Below, piece after piece: positions 32,581 through 40,484 of a stretch of 45,513 bases of DNA (position 1 is its first letter; the number at the start of each line of letters is the position of its first letter). The stretch is from positions 1 to 45,513 of the forward strand of contig JAEUQO010000371.1 of NCBI GenBank assembly GCA_016789605.1, read 5' to 3'. The notes below the pieces were generated by a model that ran no database searches, had not been told where the DNA came from, and worked only from the letters and a program-made list of their open reading frames with translations. This stretch comes from Acidobacteriota bacterium. Lineage in GTDB: Bacteria; Acidobacteriota; Blastocatellia; RBC074. The translations under genes were made by a program, and so were the position numbers.

Positions 32581-35500
32581 ATGCCAGATCAAGGCACCCC
32601 GTATGACGTGCTGCTTAGCTACGCCAGCGAAGACGCAGTGTGGGCCGAAGGCCTAGCAACCCGGTTACAAGAAGAAGGCATTCGGGTTTCGCATCCACAT
32701 CACGGATTGGCGCCCAGCCAGCAGATGGGGATTTGGTTGTTTGACGATACCGCCGCGCATAAGTTGATCACGATTTGCAGTGAACATTTTTTCCGTGACG
32801 GACAAGTCGGGCTATTGCTGGAAAACTTTCAGCGCCAACAAGTTGATCGTTTGGTGCCAGAGCGGCCGCTGGTGCCCGTGCTCCGCGCCGCAGGGAAGTG
32901 GACGCCAGACCTGGGGCGATTGCGTCCGGTTGATTTCAGCCAGCAAGACGATTTCGAACTGAGATTGCAACAATTGGTTGAAGCCTTGGATTTGGCTGAC
33001 CGGGATGTCCGAACGGCAGACGCCAAAAATGGTTCGCTGAGCAATGCTGTCTCGACGTTGTTGCGTTGGGTGCGCTTGAACAAACCCGGCGCTGAATTTG
33101 CCGATGCCGTGGCAGAAATTTACCGGTTGCTCGGATTTGAGGTTGAGCGCAAACAGGTGATTGGCGGCGCGGCAATTGATTTGCTGATCAAACGTATGAT
33201 CGGCGGCTTCCCAATCCAGATGATTGTGGATTGTTACGCACCGGCACCCACAGAAGCCCAAATTCAGGAAATTCTCGCGCGCCAACGACAAGTGGTGCCC
33301 GGTTTGGCGACTGCCGGTCGTGTGATTGTTACTGCGCGTCCGTCCGATCCGAAAACGCAAACCGAACTCTCTTCCGCCGGAATCAATCACGTTACCTATC
33401 CAAAGCTGCTCGGCGAAGTTGTTCCGCTGGAAAGCTATGTCGCCAAGTTGCTGGCCAAACTGAAGCAGGAACGCGCTCAGAAATGGCAAGACCAGGATTG
33501 GTTTATCCGCCCAGACGTTCGCGAAGAGGACAATGAGAGCAGCCCGCGTTTGCCTGCGCTCAAAGTCGTGACCGACTGGTTGAAAGGGAAACGCTCTAAC
33601 TTGTTGTCTTTGCTAGGGGATTTGGGGACGGGAAAAACCACCTTGGCCAGCTTTTTGGCCTATGAAATGGCCAACGCCTATCAAGCCGATCCTTTGCGTC
33701 ATCCTGCGCCGGTGCTGATCGAACTCAAAGATGTACGCAAAGAAACTTCGCTGGAAAGCATCGTCATCTCGCATTTCGGCAAATTTCTGGATGCGGAAAA
33801 GATGAGCGAGTTCAGCTTTCCACGCTTTGCCCATTTATTGAAGTTGGGGCGCGTTGTATTGCTGTTTGATGCTTTCGACGAAATGGCTGACCGCGTGCGT
33901 CCGGACGTAATGCGCAGCAATTTGCGCGAATTGTTGCGTCCGCTGGCCGATGGCGGCAAAGTCCTTTTCACCTGTCGCACACACTATTTCAAAGATCAGC
34001 ACGAAGAAGAGCGATTGTTGAATGCTCGTTCGGTATACCTGCAAGAATTCAATAACGAACAAGTTCGCAATTATCTGGCCAAAGCCCGCCCCCAGACACG
34101 CGAAGACGACTGGCGCATGACGCAAGTCATCTACAACCTCAAAGAGTTGGTCCAGCGTCCGCTGTTGCTCGATATGGTGGTCAGGGCCATGCCAAACGAG
34201 CGCAGCGTGGATGCCGCCAGCCTCTATGCGCAATACGCCGATATTTGGTTAGAGCGCGAACAGAAGAAAGGCCGACTGCTAAATAAAGAAGTCAAACTTC
34301 ATTTGATGTGGGAATTGGCCTGGCAGGTGTGGGACGAAGAGAAACAAGCCATTCACTTCCAGGATTTATTGCGCATGGTGGCTGATTGGCACGGCAAGAA
34401 TGCCTTTGATTTTGGCGATGAAACAGTGGACGACGTCGCCGAAGAGTTGCGCACCGCCAGCTTTCTGAAACGCGACGCCGCCGGCAATTACTATTTTGCC
34501 GATAAATCCTTTGGCGAGTACTTTTTGGCGCGCAAGCTATATGAGTGTTTGCAAACCCCCAAAGACCTTGACGCGCTGCGCTATCGTTTGAGCACGCACA
34601 CGTTTGACCCCAAGGTGATTTTCTTCTTGCATCAGTTGATCAAAGACGACGCGCTGTATCAGCCGCTGCGCCGCATTCTGACCACCGATTACGAAGCACG
34701 GATTTCGGAAAACGCATTGCAAATTTTGTATTGGAGCGCGCGCATTCGCTGTGACATGGAAAAAGAAGTGCACAGCCCCGAACGTTTGCGGCGAGAGCTT
34801 GCCGGACATATTCCGCCGGGGGCCTGTTTGGCCAACGCAAAGCTGAAAGAGTTCACGTTGGAGGCCGTCGATTTGACGGCGGCGGATTTGAGCGGCGCAG
34901 ATTTGACCGATGCGCGGTTGGATTACGCGCAGTTACAGAATGCCAGCTTGCGCGGAGCGATTTTGAGCCAGGCGAAATTGGTCGCCGTCACGGCTGTCGG
35001 CGCGGATTTCCGCGAAGCGCAATTGAGTCGCGCGATCTTCAAACGAGCCATTTTGCGTAATTGCGACTTCACCGGCGTTATTCATCGCGATGCGGAATTC
35101 ACCGACAACGACCTGACAGGCGCAAAAGGATTGACGGTGACCGGCAATTTGCGGCGCGCGGATTTGCAGCCGGTCGTGCAACAGTTCAATTCGTCCGGCT
35201 TGCACGCATTGGCGTTTAGCTCAAACGGCGAATATTACGCTTGCGGCGGACAGGAAGGCTTGATCGCGCTTTGCCGCGTCAGCGACGGTCGCTTGTTGCA
35301 TTTGCTGGCAGGTCATCGCGGGCGTGTGTTGTCGCTGCACTTTTCGCCCAGCGAAGCCTTGCTCGTCAGCGGCGGTTTGGATGGCAGCGTGCGGTTATGG
35401 TCGGTCAGCGACGGCAAATTGCATCAGGTGTTGGAAGAACATCGCGGCCCGGTCAGCGCAGTGCAGTTTTCGCCGGATAGCCGTTGGGTTGCCAGCGGCA

Positions 35501-37167
35501 GTGACGATGCCAGCGTGCGGTTCTGGTCGGTGGATGATGGCCGTGTGTTGCGTTTGCTGGCGGGATTTGAAGGGCATACCAAAGGCGTCAACAGTCTGAG
35601 TTTTTCGCCCGACGGCAAACATCTCGCCAGCGCCAGCAGTGACGGCAGCGCGCGGCTTTGGCAGGTCAATACCGGACAACCGCTGCGCATTCTGCGCCCG
35701 GATGAAGAATCCACTGCCATCAATGTTGTGCAGTTTTCGCCGGACGGAAAATTGCTGGCGCTGGGCGGCGCTGATTCCACGATCAGTTTCTGGTCCGTCA
35801 ACGAAGGTCATTTGCTCCGTACGTTGACCGGCCACACGGGCGAATTGCTGGCGCTCAGTTTTTCGCCGGACGGAAAGCTGCTGGCCAGCGGCGGCAAAGA
35901 CAACTTCCTGCGCATTTGGCGTGTCACCGATGCGCGCGCCATTTATCGCTCTGAAATGCACAGCGACTGGGTCAGTACGGTGAATTTCTCGGTGGATGGC
36001 CGTCAGTTGACCAGCGGCAGCAGCGATCATTATTTGCATTGCTGGCGCGTCAAAGGCGAAGAGTTGCAACCGCAGACCATCACACAAGCCAAACAAAATC
36101 TTCGTCATAGCGCGGGGATGATGGCGGTGCAGGTTTCCCCGAACCATGAATTCATTGCCAGCGGCAGCGAAGACGGCTGTGTTTATCTTTGGTCTGCGCG
36201 GGATAGCGGGTTGCGGTTGACGCTGACCGATCAAGCGGCGGGCGTGAACGCGGTGGCGTTTTCGCCTGACAGCCGTTGGTTGGCCAGTGGCAGCGACGAT
36301 CAGTTTGTCCGGTTGTGGTCGGTCGCGGATGGCCGTTTGGCCTTTTTGCTGAAAGGGCACACGGGCAGGATTTCCGCCGTGAATTTCTCGCCGCAGGGGA
36401 AATTGTTGGCCAGTGCTAGTGACGACAGGACGTTGCGTTTGTGGCTGGTTAACAGTGGCGAGGAAGTCGCTTCGCTCAAAGGGCACCAATCGGTGTTGCT
36501 TGACGTCGCGTTTTCGCCTGACGGTTCTTTGATCGCCAGCGCTGGCGAAGACCGCGCGATTTGTTTGTGGTCAGCCAAAGGCGGACAGGCTGCTCATGTG
36601 CTCAAACGATTTGAAGCGCACAACGGAGCCGTGCAAGCAGTGCAGTTTTCGCCCAACGGCGTCTGGCTGGCCAGCGCCAGCAAAGACAAAACCATCCGTT
36701 TGTGGCTGGTCGCCACGGGGCAAGTGCGACACATTCTTGAAGGTCACACGGATGCCGTTAACGGATTGCGTTTTTCTGCGGATGGTTCGCATCTGGCCAG
36801 TGTCAGTCAGGATGGCAGCATTCGTGTCTGGGACGTGGCCAGCGGCGAATTGCGTCAACTGGTCACCACACACAGCGGGGAAATTTATAGCCTGGCATAT
36901 CTGCCGGATAGCGAACGCGTCATTGCCGCCGATGCGCTAGGCCGACTGCAATTTTGGGACACGCAAAACAAATTGTTGTTGCTGTCACGTTATGGATTTT
37001 CTACCGATGCCTGGTTGGATTTGTTGCCGGACGGGCGTTTCAATGCCAATCACGCGGGGCGCGCCTATCTTTGTTACACCGAACAAGGCGGTTTGCATTC
37101 GCACGAAGCGAAAATGGTAATGACGGAGTTTTACGATCCGGAAGCGGTGCGCAAAGTCTTGGCCTAA
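32581..37167 (+). CDS. TIR-like / REase-like / NACHT NTPase / pentapeptide / 14-WD40 STAND protein
   Basis: The product has 1528 residues; GAGGTG precedes the ATG. Residues about 6-138 are TIR-like (YDVLLSYASEDAVWAEGLATR, split by motif; LITICSEHFF; Glu81 at the position expected for the NADase Glu). Residues about 168-285 have a Mrr-type restriction-endonuclease-like pattern (FADAVAEIYRLLGFEVE, AAIDLLIK, MIVDCYA), but the usual E-C-K is D-C-Y. The NACHT domain has Walker A GDLGTGKT 346-353, Walker B VVLLFDAFDE 425-434 and sensor TCRTHYF. A helical STAND region runs to about 745, pentapeptide repeats are at about 756-832, and 14 WD40 repeats at about 870-1490 would make two seven-bladed propellers. 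The tail AWLDLLPDGRF...EFYDPEAVRKVL resembles that of other WD40 sensors. It is probably a cytosolic signalling or antiphage receptor (inference). Confidence 0.85.
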   Translation: MPDQGTPYDVLLSYASEDAVWAEGLATRLQEEGIRVSHPHHGLAPSQQMGIWLFDDTAAHKLITICSEHFFRDGQVGLLLENFQRQQVDRLVPERPLVPVLRAAGKWTPDLGRLRPVDFSQQDDFELRLQQLVEALDLADRDVRTADAKNGSLSNAVSTLLRWVRLNKPGAEFADAVAEIYRLLGFEVERKQVIGGAAIDLLIKRMIGGFPIQMIVDCYAPAPTEAQIQEILARQRQVVPGLATAGRVIVTARPSDPKTQTELSSAGINHVTYPKLLGEVVPLESYVAKLLAKLKQERAQKWQDQDWFIRPDVREEDNESSPRLPALKVVTDWLKGKRSNLLSLLGDLGTGKTTLASFLAYEMANAYQADPLRHPAPVLIELKDVRKETSLESIVISHFGKFLDAEKMSEFSFPRFAHLLKLGRVVLLFDAFDEMADRVRPDVMRSNLRELLRPLADGGKVLFTCRTHYFKDQHEEERLLNARSVYLQEFNNEQVRNYLAKARPQTREDDWRMTQVIYNLKELVQRPLLLDMVVRAMPNERSVDAASLYAQYADIWLEREQKKGRLLNKEVKLHLMWELAWQVWDEEKQAIHFQDLLRMVADWHGKNAFDFGDETVDDVAEELRTASFLKRDAAGNYYFADKSFGEYFLARKLYECLQTPKDLDALRYRLSTHTFDPKVIFFLHQLIKDDALYQPLRRILTTDYEARISENALQILYWSARIRCDMEKEVHSPERLRRELAGHIPPGACLANAKLKEFTLEAVDLTAADLSGADLTDARLDYAQLQNASLRGAILSQAKLVAVTAVGADFREAQLSRAIFKRAILRNCDFTGVIHRDAEFTDNDLTGAKGLTVTGNLRRADLQPVVQQFNSSGLHALAFSSNGEYYACGGQEGLIALCRVSDGRLLHLLAGHRGRVLSLHFSPSEALLVSGGLDGSVRLWSVSDGKLHQVLEEHRGPVSAVQFSPDSRWVASGSDDASVRFWSVDDGRVLRLLAGFEGHTKGVNSLSFSPDGKHLASASSDGSARLWQVNTGQPLRILRPDEESTAINVVQFSPDGKLLALGGADSTISFWSVNEGHLLRTLTGHTGELLALSFSPDGKLLASGGKDNFLRIWRVTDARAIYRSEMHSDWVSTVNFSVDGRQLTSGSSDHYLHCWRVKGEELQPQTITQAKQNLRHSAGMMAVQVSPNHEFIASGSEDGCVYLWSARDSGLRLTLTDQAAGVNAVAFSPDSRWLASGSDDQFVRLWSVADGRLAFLLKGHTGRISAVNFSPQGKLLASASDDRTLRLWLVNSGEEVASLKGHQSVLLDVAFSPDGSLIASAGEDRAICLWSAKGGQAAHVLKRFEAHNGAVQAVQFSPNGVWLASASKDKTIRLWLVATGQVRHILEGHTDAVNGLRFSADGSHLASVSQDGSIRVWDVASGELRQLVTTHSGEIYSLAYLPDSERVIAADALGRLQFWDTQNKLLLLSRYGFSTDAWLDLLPDGRFNANHAGRAYLCYTEQGGLHSHEAKMVMTEFYDPEAVRKVLA

Positions 37168-37189
37168 CATTTTTTCCAAAAAACTCACC

Positions 37190-37242
37190 TCTGCGCAAAA
37201 AACATTGTCGTTTCCTCAGCCCTGCGGCAAAATTTGCGCAGA
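37190..37242. promoter_or_regulatory. 10-bp perfect inverted repeat between the two STAND genes
   Basis: TCTGCGCAAA (37190-37199) and TTTGCGCAGA (37233-37242) are perfect complements separated by 33 bases, with a smaller palindrome GCAAAATTTGC (37227-37237) overlapping the right arm. The two pairings exclude each other. It may be an attenuator or operator for the second gene, or a partial terminator of the first; there is no T run directly after the right arm. Confidence 0.45.
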
Positions 37243-37312
37243 ACCCAAAGCTATGTCTTAACCCTGCCCCAAACATTACACGTGGGACCTTGTGTAAGGG
37301 AAGGTAAGGTGT

Positions 37313-40300
37313 ATGAACGCAGACCCGTACTCTGCCTTGTTTGCCAAACAGCTACACTCACTCTTGGCCGAATTGACAGCCGACGGTCGCAGGCATCTGG
37401 CATTCATCATCGTGGATGATGAACCTGCGCGGGAAACTGTCCTGCATCTGATGCGTCAACGCCTCATCGGCGTTTATGAGCTTAGCGAGTTTTGTTATAC
37501 AGACTCGGCCAATGTCAGCCTGCCGCATTTTTGCCGCGCATTGCCGCAAGAACGTCCGGCTTGTGTGCTTGTCTGGGGGCTGGATGCACTCAAACGTCAG
37601 GATCAAAAACGCTATCGCCAGGCGTTACAACTGCTCAACGAATATCACGAACTCACTGCACAAACTGCGCTGGTGTTATGTCTGACGCCGGAGGTTTACG
37701 ACGACCTTCGTTGGTGGGCACAGGCGTTTGCTGAACAGAACACCGCGCACGTGTCGCTTTGCAATGCGTCAGCGCTTGAAACTTTGACGCAGGAAATTCG
37801 ACGCCACAAAGAGCAATTGTTGCAATTGCCGCCGGACGACGTTCAGGTTGCCGGTTTGGTCGCCGCGCTGGATGAATTGCGTCAGCGATTGACGTTGCTT
37901 CGCGAGCATTACGACGTGATGCTTTGTTTTGTCGCGTCAGATGCCGAATGGGCAGAGCGACTGGCGGCGCGTTTGCGACAGGTTCGCGTGCGTGTCTGGA
38001 CGGTTCCGCTAACGGCCCAACCTGATCTGCCGTTCAAACAGTGGATGAACGGCGAAGGGCCGAAATGCGGCAAGCTGCTGGCGATTTGCAGCCCGGAATT
38101 TTGTGGCGATGAAGCATTGCGCGCACAGCTCAACGCATTTTTACGCGAACAGCCGGAACAGTTGCGCGTGTCGCGAGAATTGTTGCCTTTGCTGCGCGGC
38201 GAGTGCGCCTGGCCGACGGAATGGCGGGCGCTGCATCTGCTCGATTTTCACAACGAGGACGACTTCGAGTTGCGGTTCTATCAATTGCTCGAAGCGCTCG
38301 ATTTGCCCGCCTGGGGATTCAATTGGGCAAATGCCAAAGGCCCCGCGCCCACCAACGGCGCGCGTTTTGTAGAAGCCGTCGCCAGTTTGTATCGCGCGCT
38401 GGGATTTGAGCTTGAAAAAGAATTGCCTGCGACGCTGACGCCTGCTGTTTCGTCAACATTGCCCGGCGCAAGGATGGATTTTCTCTTGCGCAAAAATCTG
38501 GCCGGATTCGTCACCGAAGCGTTGGTGAAATGTTTTGGGCATCCACCCACCGCGACCGAATGGGAACAGTTGCTTGAATTGTTGCGCACGGCGCGCCAGC
38601 AATATCCGCGTTACAAACAATTGCTTGTCTTTGCCCAGCCGCTAGCGGCTGAGGCGCGCAGCCAGTTGGAAACCGAAGGCGTCAGCTGCACGACCTATGC
38701 CGATGTGTTGCAGGAATTGGTGCCGCTCGAGGAATACGCCCGCAAACTGCTTGACCGTGAGCAACGTTGGCGTGCCGAACATTGGGCGAGCGAAGACAGG
38801 TTTATTCGCCCGTTGTTGGCAGACGAAAGCGAAGAAGCCGTGCAACCGGCCCTGGCGCGAATTGCCGACTGGTTGGGTGACAAGCGCAGCAATTTGCTGG
38901 TGATGTTGGGCGATTTGGGAACGGGGAAAACTACGTTGGCGCAGTTTTTGGCTGTCGAGTTGGCGCGACTGTTTTTAGACGATCCGTTGCGTCATCCTGC
39001 GCCGGTGTTGGTGCCGCTCGGCGATGTGCGTCAAGAGATTTCGCTGGAAAGCGTGCTGCATCGTCACTTTCAACAACTTGGGTTGCGCACGCCGAGTCAG
39101 GCGCAATTTGAATTTCTCGCCCGGCGCGGACAGATCGTGCTTCTGCTGGACGCGTTTGATGAAATGGCAGATCGTGTGCGCACCAGTGTCATGCGCAGCA
39201 ATTTCAATTCCTTGCTGCAACCTATCACGCAAGGCTGGAAGGTGTTGCTGACTTGCCGCACGCAGTATTTCCGTGATCACGATGCCGAAATCAAACTGCT
39301 CGGCAGCGTCGAATTAGCGAAAGAGTCCGAGGGGAATTTGCGTCAGCACCTGCCTCCGCGGCTGGGCACTCAGGTGACGTATTTGCAATCGTTCACCGAT
39401 CAGCAAATCCAGGCCTATCTGGGGAAAGCGCGTCCGCTGACGGCTGGCGAAGACTGGCAAGCCATCAACGCGATTTACAACCTCAAGGAATTGGCGCAGC
39501 GTCCGTATTTGCTGGAACTGATCGTCAAATCGCTGCCCACCTTGCGCAGTGGGGAACGCATCAATGCCGCCAGTTTGTATAACATTTACACCGATCGTTG
39601 GATCGAGCGCGAAGAGCGCAAAGGCCGTCTGCTGGATCGGCAAACGAAACTCGGTTTGATGATGGAACTGGCCTGGAATTTGTGGAGCGGTCACCGCGAA
39701 ACGATCCATTGCGACAAGTTTATGCGCTGGATCGAGCGCTTGTCGGGCAGCGTCCTACTATCTCGCGACGAAGAAGACACGTGGGATATTGTGCACGAAT
39801 TGGAGGCCGCGAGCTTTCTCAAGCGCGACCGGGCAGGAAACTTTTCTTTCGTGCATCCGTCATATGGTGAATATTTTCTGGCGCGCAAACTCCATCAGGC
39901 ATTGTCTGATTCTGACGATGCCTTAACGAAGGCTTTGGCTATTCCTCAGCGGTATGACTGGCGGATTGCCTTCTTTCTGACGTGTCTGGACGAAGAGCGC
40001 CACCGCTATGAACCGTTGCGGCGGATTTTGACTACGCCATATCAACCATACGTTTCTGAGAACGCCTTGCAGTTGCTCTATTGGAGCGCGCGCGCCGCTT
40101 GTCAGATGGAAACGGAAATCCGCGATTTCGCCGCCTTGGCCGAAGAAATGCAGCGTGCGTTGCCGCGCGGCGCGCAGCTTGTCGGTGCCAACCTACAAGG
40201 CTGCGAGCTTTCAGGATTGGTCTTGCCCGAAGCAGATTGGCGCGCCGCAGATTTGAGCGGCGCAAATTTGACGCGCGCACGGTTGCGCGACGGAAACTTT

Positions 40301-40435
40301 CGCGAAGCCCATTTGCATGAGGCTTCGTTTGCCGCCGCCGATTTGCACGGCAGCGACTTTCGCGGAGCGCGACGGCACGAAACTGCTGTCTGGCACAACG
40401 CTTCGGGCGAGTTTCTGATTGATCCTCTGCCGTAA
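37313..40435 (+). CDS. Paralogous STAND protein: unassigned N-domain / TIR-like / REase-like / NACHT / pentapeptide
   Basis: The product has 1040 residues. Residues about 1-195 form a domain missing from the first paralogue (LAFIIVDDEPARETVLHLM, VLVWGLDALKRQDQKR, LQLLNEYHELTAQTALVLCL). It resembles lead domains of other large NTPase sensors but has no P-loop. A TIR-like domain follows at about 199-332 (YDVMLCFVASDAEWAERLAAR, split; LLAICSPEFC), with Asn274 where the first protein has Glu81. The REase-like part at about 348-470 is more degenerate (MDFLLRK, ALVKCFG). NACHT motifs are intact: GDLGTGKT 533-540, IVLLLDAFDEMADRV, TCRTQYF. The C-terminal pentapeptide repeats (about 945-1015: LVGANLQG, ADLSGANLTRARL, ADLHGSDFRGA) end the protein without WD40. 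It starts 145 bases after its paralogue and is probably its partner or a regulator (inference). Confidence 0.83.
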   Translation: MNADPYSALFAKQLHSLLAELTADGRRHLAFIIVDDEPARETVLHLMRQRLIGVYELSEFCYTDSANVSLPHFCRALPQERPACVLVWGLDALKRQDQKRYRQALQLLNEYHELTAQTALVLCLTPEVYDDLRWWAQAFAEQNTAHVSLCNASALETLTQEIRRHKEQLLQLPPDDVQVAGLVAALDELRQRLTLLREHYDVMLCFVASDAEWAERLAARLRQVRVRVWTVPLTAQPDLPFKQWMNGEGPKCGKLLAICSPEFCGDEALRAQLNAFLREQPEQLRVSRELLPLLRGECAWPTEWRALHLLDFHNEDDFELRFYQLLEALDLPAWGFNWANAKGPAPTNGARFVEAVASLYRALGFELEKELPATLTPAVSSTLPGARMDFLLRKNLAGFVTEALVKCFGHPPTATEWEQLLELLRTARQQYPRYKQLLVFAQPLAAEARSQLETEGVSCTTYADVLQELVPLEEYARKLLDREQRWRAEHWASEDRFIRPLLADESEEAVQPALARIADWLGDKRSNLLVMLGDLGTGKTTLAQFLAVELARLFLDDPLRHPAPVLVPLGDVRQEISLESVLHRHFQQLGLRTPSQAQFEFLARRGQIVLLLDAFDEMADRVRTSVMRSNFNSLLQPITQGWKVLLTCRTQYFRDHDAEIKLLGSVELAKESEGNLRQHLPPRLGTQVTYLQSFTDQQIQAYLGKARPLTAGEDWQAINAIYNLKELAQRPYLLELIVKSLPTLRSGERINAASLYNIYTDRWIEREERKGRLLDRQTKLGLMMELAWNLWSGHRETIHCDKFMRWIERLSGSVLLSRDEEDTWDIVHELEAASFLKRDRAGNFSFVHPSYGEYFLARKLHQALSDSDDALTKALAIPQRYDWRIAFFLTCLDEERHRYEPLRRILTTPYQPYVSENALQLLYWSARAACQMETEIRDFAALAEEMQRALPRGAQLVGANLQGCELSGLVLPEADWRAADLSGANLTRARLRDGNFREAHLHEASFAAADLHGSDFRGARRHETAVWHNASGEFLIDPLP

Positions 40436-40436
40436 A

Positions 40437-40467
40437 CGAAAGTGCGGGCAACGCGCCCGCACTTTCG
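40437..40467. terminator. Bidirectional terminator hairpin
   Basis: CGAAAGTGCGGGC (40437-40449) and GCCCGCACTTTCG (40455-40467) form a perfect 13-bp GC-rich stem with a 5-base loop. It starts two bases after the second STAND stop and lies 18 bases before the stop of the convergent propeller gene. The base composition after each arm is A/C-rich rather than a clean T run, but the strength and position make termination for both strands likely. Confidence 0.82.
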
Positions 40468-40484
40468 CAAAACTACCGCCTCTT

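Noticed and set aside
35395..36489. Long minus-strand open frame opposite the WD40 region
   Set aside because: It mirrors the repeat periodicity of the WD40 codons and has no start signal or family features.
34850..37050. Repetitive DNA in the pentapeptide/WD40 region as a CRISPR-like array
   Set aside because: The repetition is at protein level with variable DNA spacing and no constant repeat-spacer pattern.
32581..40435. STAND genes as recent horizontal insertion
   Set aside because: No flanking repeats, integrase or tRNA, and base composition by eye matches the neighbours; transfer cannot be claimed from this window alone.
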